Of a stretch of 64,000 bases of DNA, positions 14,959 through 23,443 are shown in pieces. The notes below the pieces were generated by a model. It ran no database searches. It was not told the DNA's origin and was given only the letters and a program-made list of their open reading frames with translations. Source of the stretch: VRUE01 sp963703335 (GTDB taxonomy: Bacteria > Actinomycetota > Thermoleophilia > Solirubrobacterales > 70-9); contig OY969812.1 of NCBI GenBank assembly GCA_963703335.1, forward strand, positions 372,001 to 436,000. Direction: 5' to 3'. Each line of letters begins with the position of its first letter. Position 1 is the first letter of the stretch. The position numbers and the translations under genes are program-made.

Positions 14959-15741
14959 CTAACCACCCTCGATCTCGATCTCTCGCAGCTGCTGGGCGGG
15001 GGTGAAGAAGTTGCGATAGGCGAGCGCGGTCGCAACCAGGCCGGCGATGGCTACGCTGCCGAGCAGGGCGTAGAGGAGGATCAGCTGGAGGCGGACCGCG
15101 TCGGTGGGGTTGGCGCCGGCGAGCAGCATGCCGACCATCGTGCCGGGGAAGAAGATCAGGCCGGTGGTCTTGGTCGAGTCGACCAGGGTGATCATCCCCG
15201 ACCGCAGGGCGCGCCGGACGAACGGGGCCGCGGCCTCTTGGGCGGTGGCGCCGAGCGCCAGGGTCGCCTCGATCTTGCCGCGCGAGTCGGCCATCTCGTC
15301 GCCGAGCCGGTTGAGCGCGACCGCCGAGGCGGTCATCGCGTTGCCGATCACCATGCCGCCGACCGGGACGAGGTAACGGGCGGTGGGTTCGAAGACGCCG
15401 AGGGCGACGACCAGCCCGAGGGTGGTGGCGCCGGCAACGGCCAGCGCGATCAGCAGCGGCCAGAAGGCGCCGGGGACCTTCTTCGCCCGGCTGCGTGCGG
15501 TGAGCGCGCCGAAGACCACCATCACCGCCAGCAGAGCGAAGACGAGCAAGAGCGTGTCGGCTTCGAAGATCAGCTTGATCGCGTAGCCGATTGCAGTCAG
15601 CTGGACGAAGGAGCGCACGGTGGCGATGCCGATGTCGCGCTCGAGATCGGCCTTGCGCCAGAACGAGATCGCCGCGGCGAGCGCGACCAGCGCCAACGAC
15701 GCCGCGACCTGGCCGGGATCGAGGTGGATCGAGGTGCTCAG
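14959..15741 (-). CDS. fetB: FetB-type ABC transporter permease (UPF0014, iron export)
   Basis: Membrane permease of the FetAB exporter, linked in E. coli to iron homeostasis under oxidative stress. Several hydrophobic helices are visible with the family blocks VRSFVQLTAIGYAI, PVGGMVIGNAMTASAVALNRL, ALALGATAQEAA-like and STKTTGLIFFPGTMVGMLLAGA. Conserved sequence reaches upstream of the first standard start (TTG 15696) to a CTG at 15741 that overlaps the fetA stop and is preceded by GGAGGTGA at proper spacing. Starting there gives 260 residues, the length of E. coli FetB (259). I therefore propose a CTG start. Confidence 0.85.
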   Translation of the reverse strand: MSTSIHLDPGQVAASLALVALAAAISFWRKADLERDIGIATVRSFVQLTAIGYAIKLIFEADTLLLVFALLAVMVVFGALTARSRAKKVPGAFWPLLIALAVAGATTLGLVVALGVFEPTARYLVPVGGMVIGNAMTASAVALNRLGDEMADSRGKIEATLALGATAQEAAAPFVRRALRSGMITLVDSTKTTGLIFFPGTMVGMLLAGANPTDAVRLQLILLYALLGSVAIAGLVATALAYRNFFTPAQQLREIEIEGG

Positions 15742-16394
15742 GCCATCACCTCCTCGACCGGACCGGCTTCAATCGCCCTGCCCTGGTCGAGCCGGACCAC
15801 CCAGTCGCCCAGCCGGCGCGCCTGCTCGGGGTCGTGGCTGACGAGGACGATCGAGATGTCGAGCTCGCGGCGCAACTCGGCGAGGGTGGCCTCGATGGCG
15901 TCGCGGGCGACGTTGTCCAAGGCCGAGGTCGGCTCATCGAGCAGCAAGACGGCCGGTTGCTGCGCGAGGGCGCGCGCCAGCATGGCTCGCTGCTGCTCTC
16001 CGACCGAGAGCTTGGCGACGTCGCGCATGGCGAAGCCTGGGTCGAGCCCGGCAAGGCGCAGACACCCACCGGCCTCGAGCTCCTTGCCGGCGAGCTTGGC
16101 CGCGTAGCCCAGGTTCGACTCGACCGTCCCCTCCAGCAGCGCCGGCAGCTGCGGCACCAGTGAGACCTCGCGGCGCAGGGCCAGCGGTTCGTACTCCACC
16201 AGTGGCCTGCCGCGATACGCGATCGTCCCTGCATCCGGATCGGCGAGCCGGTTGAGCAGGCGCAGCAGGGTCGACTTGCCGGCCCCCGAGGGACCGACGA
16301 TCGCGGTCGCTCCGGGTGGGATCGGCGCGCTGACCGAGTCGAGGACGCGGCGACCCCCGCGGGTGAGACTGACCTCGCTCAGCTCGAACAGCAC
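15738..16394 (-). CDS. fetA: FetA-type ABC transporter ATP-binding protein
   Basis: ATPase partner of FetB. The start GTG 16394 gives 218 residues beginning LFELSEVSLTRGGRRVLD. Walker A is GPSGAGKST, the signature motif LSVGEQQR, Walker B LLLDEPTSALD and the switch His lies in VLVSHDPEQARR; all are intact. The gene ends with a strong Shine-Dalgarno for fetB inside its last codons, so the pair is coupled. The gene is divergent from ku, with about 100 bases between starts. Iron export is inferred from the family; other metals are possible. Confidence 0.88.
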   Translation of the reverse strand: MLFELSEVSLTRGGRRVLDSVSAPIPPGATAIVGPSGAGKSTLLRLLNRLADPDAGTIAYRGRPLVEYEPLALRREVSLVPQLPALLEGTVESNLGYAAKLAGKELEAGGCLRLAGLDPGFAMRDVAKLSVGEQQRAMLARALAQQPAVLLLDEPTSALDNVARDAIEATLAELRRELDISIVLVSHDPEQARRLGDWVVRLDQGRAIEAGPVEEVMA

Positions 16395-16496
16395 CGGCGG
16401 ATGATCCCACCGCGCCGAGCGCAAGATGCCTCCCGCCGGCGATCCCTGCTTTGCCGGCTGTGCGACCGGCTGAAACAATCGGGTAGGTGAACGGCG

Positions 16497-17399
16497 ATGG
16501 CTAGAGCGATTTGGAGCGGCTCGATCAGTTTCGGGCTGCTCAACGTGCCCGTGAAGCTGTACAGCGCGGTGGCGCGGAGGGGGATCTCGCTGCGCGAGAT
16601 CCGCGAGTCCGACGGCGCCCGCATCCGCCACCGCCGCGTCGCCGAAGGGACCGACGAAGAGGTCCCCTACGAGAAGATCGTCAAGGCCTTCGAGATCACG
16701 CCCGACCGCTACGTGCCGCTGAGCAAGGAAGAGATGGCCTCGCTCGACCCGAAGAAGACGCGCGCGATTGAAGTGCAGGACTTCGTCGATATCGCCGAGA
16801 TCGACCCGATCTACTTCGACAGCCCGTACTACCTCGCCCCCGCCACCGGAGCCGAGAAGGCCTACTCGCTTCTTGCGCGGGCGATGGAGGAGTCGGGCAA
16901 GGTGGCGATCGCCCGCTTCGTCTTCCGCAACAAGGAGCATCTGGCGGCGATCCGGCCCGGCGGCGGCGTGTTGACCCTGACCACGATGCGGTTCGCGGAT
17001 GAGGTCGTGCCGCCGTCGGAGCTCGAGGACGTGCTGCCCAGCGAGAAACCGAAAGTCGCCAAGCGCGAGATCGAGATGGCCGAGGAGCTGATCGGGTCGC
17101 TCACGCGCAGCTTCGACCCGAGTGCCTACCGCGATGAGTACCGCGAGGAGCTACTGGCGATGATCGAACGCAAGGCAGCCGGTGAGGAGGTCGTCGCCGC
17201 ACCCGAAGGAGAGGAGCGCAAGGCGACCAAGGCGCCCGACCTGATGGCGGCGCTGGAGGAGAGCATCGCCGCTGTGCAGGGCAAGCGTGAGACCAAGCCG
17301 GCCAAGAAACCAGCGGCGAAGAAACGCAAGGCAGCGGCAAAAAAACCCGCCGCCAAGAAACGCTCCGGCTCGCGCGCCAAGGCGAAGTCCTCCAAGTAG
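16497..17399 (+). CDS. ku: Ku protein (non-homologous end joining)
   Basis: Homodimeric DNA-end-binding ring protein of bacterial NHEJ. 300 residues open with ARAIWSGSISFGLLNVPVKLYSA and continue with the Ku core (YEKIVKAFEI, PYYLAPATGAEKAYSLLARAM, EMAEELIGSLT). The last ~40 residues are a Lys/Ala/Pro-rich tail (AKKPAAKKRKAAAKKPAAKK) like histone H1 or the extended tails of some actinobacterial Ku proteins, which bind DNA without free ends. It lies 3 bases upstream of the LigD polymerase gene, so the two form one operon. Confidence 0.96.
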   Translation: MARAIWSGSISFGLLNVPVKLYSAVARRGISLREIRESDGARIRHRRVAEGTDEEVPYEKIVKAFEITPDRYVPLSKEEMASLDPKKTRAIEVQDFVDIAEIDPIYFDSPYYLAPATGAEKAYSLLARAMEESGKVAIARFVFRNKEHLAAIRPGGGVLTLTTMRFADEVVPPSELEDVLPSEKPKVAKREIEMAEELIGSLTRSFDPSAYRDEYREELLAMIERKAAGEEVVAAPEGEERKATKAPDLMAALEESIAAVQGKRETKPAKKPAAKKRKAAAKKPAAKKRSGSRAKAKSSK

Positions 17400-17402
17400 C
17401 CA

Positions 17403-18320
17403 GTGGCTACCAGCCAAGAGGTCGAGGTCGACGGTCGTGAGCTGAAGCTCACCAACCTCGACAAGGTCCTCTACCCAAAGGCGGGCTTCAGCAAGGGCGA
17501 GGTGGTCGACTACTACGCCAAGGTGGCGCCCGTGATCGTCCCCCACCTGAAGGGACGCGCCCTGACCCTGCGCCGCTTCCCCGAAGGGGTCGACGACACC
17601 GACGCGGCCTTCTTCGAGAAGCGTTGCCCCAAGCACCGCCCCGAGTGGGTGAAGACGACAAGGGTGCTGGCCGGTCCTCGTTCCGGCTACATCGACTACT
17701 GCGTCTGTGAAGACCGCGCGACGCTGGTCTGGATGGCCCAGCTGGCGGCGATCGAGCTGCACCCATCCCTTTCCTTGGGTCAGAAGCACGAGCAGCCGAC
17801 CGTGCTCGCTTTCGATCTCGACCCAGGGCCGCCGGCGGAAGTGCTCGCCTGCGGCCGCGTCGCTCTGCGTCTGCGCGAGGTGTTCGACCACGTCGGCCTC
17901 GAGAGCTTCGTCAAGACCTCCGGCTCGAAGGGGATGCAGCTCTACGTCCCACTCAACACGAAGACCGACTACGACGAGACACGCCCCTTCGCCCAGGCGA
18001 TCGCCCAACTACTCGCCAAGCAGACCCCCGACGAGGTGATCGCCAAGATGGGCAAAAAGACCCTGCGCAAGGGCAAGGTGCTGATCGACTGGTACCAGAA
18101 CAACGAACGCAAGACGACGATCTCCGTCTACTCCCTGCGCGCTCGAGAACGACCGACCGTCTCGACGCCGGTGACCTGGGAGGAGGTCGAACGGGCGGTC
18201 GAGAAAGACGACGCCGACTCCCTCGTCTTCGAGGCCGACGACGTGCTGAAACGAATCGAGAAGCACGGCGACCTCTTCGCCCCAGTGCTCCAGCTAAAGC
18301 AGAAGCTGCCCGGCCTCTAG
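17403..18320 (+). CDS. ligD: LigD-type polymerase domain protein (NHEJ primase/polymerase), stand-alone
   Basis: 305-residue archaeo-eukaryotic-primase-fold polymerase that fills or adds ribonucleotides at breaks held by Ku. Metal-binding FDLDPG (DxD) and KTSGSKGMQLYVPL (the family's TSGSKG(L/M)H block, here with Gln in the His position) are visible, as are CVCEDRATLVWMAQLAAIELHP and DWYQNNERKTTISVYSLR. No ligase or nuclease domain is attached, so ligation must come from another gene outside the window. The start is GTG 17403. The His-to-Gln change in the TSGSKG block is worth noting. A 7-bp hairpin (18308-18330) overlaps the stop. Confidence 0.9.
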   Translation: MATSQEVEVDGRELKLTNLDKVLYPKAGFSKGEVVDYYAKVAPVIVPHLKGRALTLRRFPEGVDDTDAAFFEKRCPKHRPEWVKTTRVLAGPRSGYIDYCVCEDRATLVWMAQLAAIELHPSLSLGQKHEQPTVLAFDLDPGPPAEVLACGRVALRLREVFDHVGLESFVKTSGSKGMQLYVPLNTKTDYDETRPFAQAIAQLLAKQTPDEVIAKMGKKTLRKGKVLIDWYQNNERKTTISVYSLRARERPTVSTPVTWEEVERAVEKDDADSLVFEADDVLKRIEKHGDLFAPVLQLKQKLPGL

Positions 18321-18330
18321 CCAGCCGGGC
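18308..18330. terminator. Short hairpin between convergent ligD and gcvPB
   Basis: GCCCGGC (18308-18314) pairs with GCCGGGC (18324-18330) over a 9-base loop that contains the ligD stop codon. It could terminate either convergent transcript; no T-run follows. Confidence 0.4.
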
Positions 18331-18340
18331 GCCCCTGGCC

Positions 18341-19844
18341 TCAGGCCATCTTCTGGCGTACAACCGGCTTGCGGGTCGCCTTGACCTCGTCGAGACGGCG
18401 GACGGGAGTTGTGTAGGGAGCGCTCTTGGCGATCTCCGGGTCGTCCTCGGCCTCAGCGAGGATCTGCTCGATCGCCTCGGTGAAGGCGTCGAGGCTCTCC
18501 TTGGTCTCGGTCTCGGTCGGCTCGATCATCAGGGCCTCCTCGACTAGCAAGGGGAAGTAGACCGTCGGGGGGTGGAAGCCGAAGTCGAGCAGGCGCTTGG
18601 CGAGGTCGAGTGTGGCGAGGCCGAGCTCCTTCTTCATCGGCTTTCCGGAGAGGACGAACTCGTGCATGCAGTGGCGCTCGAAGGCGACCGGCAGGCGCTT
18701 GCCGGCGCGGCCCTCGGCGAGGCGGGCCTTGAGGTAATTGGCGTTCAGCACCGCGGTCTCCGAAGCCTCGGCGAGGCCGTCGCGGCCGAGGCTGAGGATG
18801 TAGGCGTAAGAGCGAACGAAGACGCCGAAGTTGCCCTGGAAGCCGCGCAGGCGTCCGATCGACTTGGTGCGCTCATGGTCGAGGTCGAAGCTGGGGCGGT
18901 CCCCGTTGCCCCCCTCGCGCCGCACCACTTGCGGCCGCGGCAGATATGGCTCGATCCTCTCGGAGACGGCGATCGGGCCGGCACCGGGACCGCCTCCCCC
19001 GTGGGGCTGGCTGAAGGACTTGTGCAGATTGACGTGGACGATGTCGAAGCCCATGTCCCCGGGCCGCGAGTGGCCCATCACCGCGTTGAGGTTGGCTCCG
19101 TCGTAGTAGAGCGTCCCCCCCGCGGCGTGGATCAGCGCCGCGATCTCGGCGATGTTCTCGTCGAAGAGGCCGAGCGTGTTGGGGTTGGTCAGCATCAGGC
19201 AGGCGACCTGACCGGGGTCCGCGTCGATCTTCGCCCGCAGGTCGTCCATCTCGACCCCGCCGCGCTCGTTGGTGGCGACCTTGACCACCTCATAGCCCGC
19301 CATCGTCACCGAGGCCGGGTTGGTGCCGTGCGAGGTGTCCGGCGCCAGCACCTTGGTCCGCTCTTCACCGCAATCGGCGTGGTAGGCGCGGGTGAGCAGC
19401 AGGCCGGCGAGCTCGCCGTGGGAACCGGCCGAGGGCTGCAGGCTGACGTGGGGCAGGCCGCAGAATCTCAGCCAACGACTCCTGCAGCAGCCACATCAAC
19501 TCCAGCGCTCCCTGAGCGCGCTTGGGATCCTGCGCGGGATGCAAGCGGGCGTGGCCGGGCAGCGCCGCGACCCGCTCGTTGAGCCGCGGGTTGTGCTTCA
19601 TCGTGCAGGAGCCGAGCGGATAGAAGCCACTGTCGAGGTCGAAGTTGCGCCGCGAGAGCCGGTTGTAGTGGCGGACGATCTCCGGCTCAGCGACCTCCGG
19701 CAGGCGCGGTGGCTCGTCGCGAAGGAGCTCGGAGGGGATCAGCTCGTCCAGCGAGCGCTCGAGAACTTCCGCGACAGGCAGGATGGCGGCCCGCCGTCCG
19801 CTCTTTGACTTCTCGTAGATCGTCTGCGCGCGTTCGCGCTGCAT
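18341..19844 (-). pseudogene. gcvPB: Glycine dehydrogenase (decarboxylating) subunit 2, frameshifted
   Basis: P-protein subunit 2 of the glycine cleavage system. From ATG 19844 the frame reads QRERAQTIYEKSKSGRRA... through SGFYPLGSCTMKHNPR to ELMWLLQESLAEI, then changes to nonsense. From about 19463 the correct sequence continues in another frame (GLPHVSLQPSAGSHGELAG ... LAPDTSHGTNPASV ... VNLHKSFSQPHGGGGPG, with the PLP Lys) to the stop at 18341. One extra C in GAGATTCTGCGG (19461-19466) explains it. Everything else is intact, so either a very recent mutation or a sequencing error is likely. It follows gcvPA by 20 bases. Confidence 0.9.
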
Positions 19845-19864
19845 GGGAGTCTCCCCAGCCGCCA

Positions 19865-21268
19865 CTACGAGACCTCCTGGGACGACTTTTCCGTCATATC
19901 GACGGGAAAGTCGTCCCACCCGGCCTGGATCGCGGCGCGGAGCGCGTCGGCGAGGTCGTCAATCTGGGCCTTTGTACGGCGCTCGGTAATCGCGACGAGC
20001 AGGCCGTCCTCGTACTCGGGGTACTCGCGGCCAAGCGGGTAACCCGCGGCGATGCCGCGCTCGGCGCAACGCTCGAGCACGCGCTCGACCGGGGCGTCGA
20101 GGCGGACCGCGAACTCGCGTGCGACCGGCGCCCCGTGCAGCAGCTCGACGCCCTCGACCGCGGCGAGCCGCTCGCGGGCGTAAGCGGTGCGGCGGACCAG
20201 TAGCTCGCCCAGCTCGCGGAAGCCCTTGCGGCCGAGCCAGGCGAGGTGGACCATCGCCGCCAGGGCGTTGAGGGCCTGGGCGGTGCAGATGTTGTGAGTC
20301 GCCTTCTCGCGGCGGATGTGCTGCTCGCGCGTCTGCAGGGCGAGGACGAAGCCGCGGCGACCGTCGACGTCGACGGTTTCGCCAGCGATCCGTCCCGGCA
20401 TGCGCCGGATCTGCTCCTCGGTCGCGCAGAAGAAGCCGAACGAGGGACCGCCGAAGTCGAGCCGGTTGCCTAGCGGCTGTCCCTCGCCGAGGGCGACGTC
20501 GGCCCCCTGCTCGCCGGGGGGCTTCAGCACGCCCAGCGTCATCGGGTCGGTGGCGACGACGAGCAGCGCGCCGTGCTCCTTCGCGGCCGCACCCAACGCC
20601 TCGACCCGCTCGACCGCGCCGAGGAAGTTCGGGCTCTGCAGGAAGACCGCCGCTGTCTCGTCATCGACGGCGGCGGCCAGCAGCTCCGCATCGGTCTCAC
20701 CGTCGCGCAGGCCGACCTCGACTACCTCGGCCCCGTAACCGACGGCGTAGGTCGCCAGAGTCTCGCGGCTGTGCGGGTGCAGGCCGCGCGAGGCGACGAA
20801 GCGCTTGTGGCCGGTCGCCGCCATCGCCAGGTAGCCGGCCGAGGCGACCGACGAGGGACCCTCATACAGACCCGCGTTGGAGACAGGCAGCCCGGTCAGC
20901 TCCGACATCGCGGTCTGGAACTCGAACATCACCTGCAGGCCGCCCTGGGAAATCTCGGGCTGATAGGGCGTGTAGGGGGTGAGGAACTCGGAGCGCTGGG
21001 TAATGGCGTCGACGATCGCCGGCACGTAATGGTCGTACATCCCCGCCCCGACGAAGCAGACCTGCCGCTCGGCGTCCTCGTTGCGCCCCGCCAGCGCGGC
21101 AAGCCGCTCGAAGACCTCGGCCTCGCTCATCCCCCCCGGCAGCGCCAAGGGACGGCCGAGGCGCAGCGGCTCGGGGATTTGGGCGAAGAGCTCGTCAACC
21201 GAGCCGACGCCGATCGCGGCGAGCATCTCGGCCCGGTCGTCGGGCGTCGCTGAGGTGTAGCGGGTCAC
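19865..21268 (-). CDS. gcvPA: Glycine dehydrogenase (decarboxylating) subunit 1
   Basis: Subunit 1 of the split P-protein, which decarboxylates glycine and passes the aminomethyl group to lipoyl-GcvH. Seen: YTSATPDDRAEMLAAIGVGSVDELF at the N-terminus, the FLTPYTPYQPEISQGGLQ block, NAGLYEGPSSVASAGYLA and the C-terminal LALQTREQHIRREKATHNICT. The start is GTG 21268. The last codons (encoding WDDFPVDMTEKSSQ) are formed by a 17-18-bp hairpin, so the C-terminal tail is probably of repeat origin. Confidence 0.95.
   Translation of the reverse strand: MTRYTSATPDDRAEMLAAIGVGSVDELFAQIPEPLRLGRPLALPGGMSEAEVFERLAALAGRNEDAERQVCFVGAGMYDHYVPAIVDAITQRSEFLTPYTPYQPEISQGGLQVMFEFQTAMSELTGLPVSNAGLYEGPSSVASAGYLAMAATGHKRFVASRGLHPHSRETLATYAVGYGAEVVEVGLRDGETDAELLAAAVDDETAAVFLQSPNFLGAVERVEALGAAAKEHGALLVVATDPMTLGVLKPPGEQGADVALGEGQPLGNRLDFGGPSFGFFCATEEQIRRMPGRIAGETVDVDGRRGFVLALQTREQHIRREKATHNICTAQALNALAAMVHLAWLGRKGFRELGELLVRRTAYARERLAAVEGVELLHGAPVAREFAVRLDAPVERVLERCAERGIAAGYPLGREYPEYEDGLLVAITERRTKAQIDDLADALRAAIQAGWDDFPVDMTEKSSQEVS
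19878..19918. repeat. Hairpin at the gcvPA 3' end
   Basis: TGGGACGACTTTTCCGTC (19878-19895) pairs with GACGGGAAAGTCGTCCCA (19901-19918) with one G-T type mismatch and a 5-base loop. It lies inside the last codons of gcvPA, about 35 bases upstream of the gcvPB start. It is one of the junction hairpins of this chromosome and could set the PA:PB ratio. Confidence 0.8.
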
Positions 21269-21304
21269 CCGCTGAAGGCTACGGAAGCCGGGGGGCGGGA
21301 CGAC

Positions 21305-21706
21305 CTAGGAATTTTCCAGCAGCTTGCGGTATTCGTCGGCCCCGAGCAGCGCCCCCGCCTCCTCGGGCGAGGTCAGCTTGACCTTGACCAGCCAGCCGTC
21401 GCCGTAGGGATCCTCGTTGACCTTCTCCGGCGTGTCTTCGAGCGAGTCGTTGACCTCAACGATCTCCCCGGAGAGCGGCGCAATCACGTCTGAGACGGCC
21501 TTGACCGACTCGACCTCGGCGTAGGAGGCATCTTTGGAGATCGTCGCTCCGACCTCGGGCGCGTCGTAGAAGACGACCTCGCCGAGGCTGTCCTGGGCGT
21601 ACCAGGTGATCCCGAAGACGGCGTGATCTTCCCCCTCCAGCCGCGCCCAGTCGTGCTGGTCGTGGTAAAGCAGATCGTCGGGGTAGCTCGCGTCGGCCAA
21701 AGTCAT
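21305..21706 (-). CDS. gcvH: Glycine cleavage system H protein
   Basis: 133-residue lipoyl carrier that shuttles the aminomethyl group between P, T and L proteins. Seen: YHDQHDWARLEG at the N-terminus, GITWYAQDSLGEVVFYDAPEVG, and the lipoylation site ESVKAVSDV (Lys). The C-terminus (GDGWLVKVKLTSPEEAGALL) is typical. The ATG overlaps the gcvT stop (ATGA). Confidence 0.97.
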   Translation of the reverse strand: MTLADASYPDDLLYHDQHDWARLEGEDHAVFGITWYAQDSLGEVVFYDAPEVGATISKDASYAEVESVKAVSDVIAPLSGEIVEVNDSLEDTPEKVNEDPYGDGWLVKVKLTSPEEAGALLGADEYRKLLENS

Positions 21707-22785
21707 CCTTTCGGCGGGTAGAGGGGCTTGGAAGCTATCCGGGCGGGGCGACGCTTGCCGCGCACGTCGATCTCGACTGCCGTGCCAGGCTCGGCAAGGC
21801 CGGCGCGCAAGTAGGCCATCCCGATGCCGATCTCGAGCGAGGGCGAAAAGGTGCCCGAGGTGACGGTGCCGACTCGCTCCCCAGCGGAGAGGACCGGGTT
21901 GCCTTCGCGTGGAATGCCGGAGCCCTCGATCTTGAACGGGGCCAGCTTTTCCGCCGGGCCCTCGCGGCGCAGCCGCGCCACGGCCTCAGCGCCGACGAAG
22001 CCGGTCGACTCGGCGCAGCACCAGCCAAGCCCGGCCTCGATCGGGTTGCGCTCAGGCGTTAGGTCGTTGCCGTGCAGGTGGAAACAGACCTCGAGCCGCA
22101 GCGTGTCGCGGGCACCGAGGCCACAGGCGACGATGCCGGCGTCAAGCAGCTCGGCCCAGATCGCCGGCGCCACCTCGGGGTCGATCAGCAGCTCGACTCC
22201 GTCCTCGCCGGTGTAGCCGGTGCCGCAGGCAAAAGCCGGGCGACCGCCGGCCCGCACAGGCGCGATCCGCATCCGCGCCGGCAGCTCGAGGCGAAGCGCG
22301 CTCGCCACGATGGCGCGGGCGTGCGGGCCCTGGACGGCGAGCATCGCGTAGCGGTCGGCTACGTCGCGCACGGCGACGTCGAAGTCGCGGCTCCAGCGCC
22401 CCAGCCAGGCGAGATCGAACTCGTGGTTCGCCGAGTTGGTGACAAGCAGGAAGCGATCGCCGCCGAGCCGATAGGTGAAAAGGTCGTCGAGGACGCCGCC
22501 CTCCTCATTACAGAGGCAGGAGTACTGGGCGCCACCGATCTCGATCTCCCCGACGTCATTTGTCAGAACCCGCTGCAAGAAGGCAAGCGCGCCCGGGCCC
22601 TCCACCTCGACCTCCCCCATGTGCGAGACGTCGAACATGCCCGCGTGCGTGCGCACCGCAGAGTGCTCCTCGCGGATCCCCTCGTAGGTGACCGGCATCT
22701 CCCAACCCGCAAACGGGACGAGCTTGGCGCCGAGTTCGGCGTGCAGCTCGTAGAGGGGAGTGCGCTTGAGTGCCGTGTCAGCCAC
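21703..22785 (-). CDS. gcvT: Glycine cleavage system T protein (aminomethyltransferase)
   Basis: Transfers the methylene group to tetrahydrofolate and releases ammonia. Start GTG 22785 gives ADTALKRTPLYELHAELGAKLVPFAGWEMPV, which matches the family opening; an upstream GTG (22821) would overlap the divergent acetyltransferase gene. Other signatures are GMFDVSHMGEVEV, CLCNEEGGVLDD, GYTGEDGVEL and GLGARDTLRLEVCFHLHGNDL. It heads the gcvT-H-PA-PB operon. I looked for a glycine riboswitch upstream and found neither motif nor room, since the next gene is divergent only a few tens of bases away. Confidence 0.95.
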   Translation of the reverse strand: MADTALKRTPLYELHAELGAKLVPFAGWEMPVTYEGIREEHSAVRTHAGMFDVSHMGEVEVEGPGALAFLQRVLTNDVGEIEIGGAQYSCLCNEEGGVLDDLFTYRLGGDRFLLVTNSANHEFDLAWLGRWSRDFDVAVRDVADRYAMLAVQGPHARAIVASALRLELPARMRIAPVRAGGRPAFACGTGYTGEDGVELLIDPEVAPAIWAELLDAGIVACGLGARDTLRLEVCFHLHGNDLTPERNPIEAGLGWCCAESTGFVGAEAVARLRREGPAEKLAPFKIEGSGIPREGNPVLSAGERVGTVTSGTFSPSLEIGIGMAYLRAGLAEPGTAVEIDVRGKRRPARIASKPLYPPKG

Positions 22786-22829
22786 GCGCGGCAGCGTATT
22801 GAAGAGCTGTGGCAAGCTCACCCACGGAG

Positions 22830-23303
22830 ATGAGCGAGTCCCCCCGCAGCGAAATCCGCCGGGCCGAGGCCAGCGACGCCAGCGACGTCGCGCAGCTCCT
22901 GCACGACTTCAACACCGAATACGAGGACCACACCCCGGGCGTGCCAGCACTGACCGAGCGCCTGGGAGAACTGCTGGCCGACAGCGCGATCACCGTCCTG
23001 CTCGCCGGCGAACCTCCAGCGGGCTTCGCCCTCTTCCGCACCCGCCCCTCCCTCTGGTCCAAGGCCGGCGACACCTACCTAGAAGAGCTCTACGTGGTGC
23101 CCAACCGCCGCGGACAAGGCATCGGCGGAGCACTACTGGATGCGGCGATAGATACAGCCCGCACCGCCGGCGCCGACCACTTCGAGCTAACCACAGGCGA
23201 AAGCGACACCGAAGCGAGAGCCCTCTACGAGAGCCGAAGCTTTACGAATCGCGAAGGCGCTCCCGACGGGCCACGAATGCTCTACTACGAGCTGGACCTC
23301 TGA
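22830..23303 (+). CDS. GNAT-family N-acetyltransferase
   Basis: About 157 residues. The acetyl-CoA site is LYVVPNRRGQGIGGALLDAA (V-x-x-x-x-R/Q-G-x-G-x-G/A type), preceded by AGEPPAGFALFRTRP and followed by FELTTGESDTEARALYESRSF. ATG 22830 is chosen; GTG 22809 is in frame and has GAAGAG nearby but would sit almost on top of the gcvT start. The substrate is unknown. It is convergent with ftsZ across a perfect 29-bp inverted repeat. Confidence 0.85.
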   Translation: MSESPRSEIRRAEASDASDVAQLLHDFNTEYEDHTPGVPALTERLGELLADSAITVLLAGEPPAGFALFRTRPSLWSKAGDTYLEELYVVPNRRGQGIGGALLDAAIDTARTAGADHFELTTGESDTEARALYESRSFTNREGAPDGPRMLYYELDL

Positions 23304-23325
23304 AGCCCAAAGGTTGGCGATGGCC

Positions 23326-23432
23326 GTGGGGCTGACGGTGCCCCTCCCGCAGAGGCTCAGGGACCACGCCTCGAAGCGCCACCTCGATCTGCTGCGCAAC
23401 GGTCTCTGCGGGAGGGGCACCGTCAGCCCCAC
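23326..23432. repeat. Perfect 29-bp inverted repeat between the acetyltransferase gene and ftsZ
   Basis: Arms 23326-23354 and 23404-23432 are perfectly complementary over 29 bases, with a 49-base loop. It lies between two convergent genes (stops at 23303 and 23444), so it may act as a two-way terminator, but there is no T-run. It has the longest perfect stem of the hairpin set. Confidence 0.88.
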
Positions 23433-23443
23433 CCACCCCAGAC

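Noticed and set aside
17151..18008. Long minus-strand open frame opposite ku/ligD
   Set aside because: It is the codon-position mirror of two clear genes; composition is His/Gly/Val-rich without any recognisable motif.
22786..22830. Glycine riboswitch before gcvT
   Set aside because: No conserved aptamer elements, and the divergent acetyltransferase gene leaves no space.
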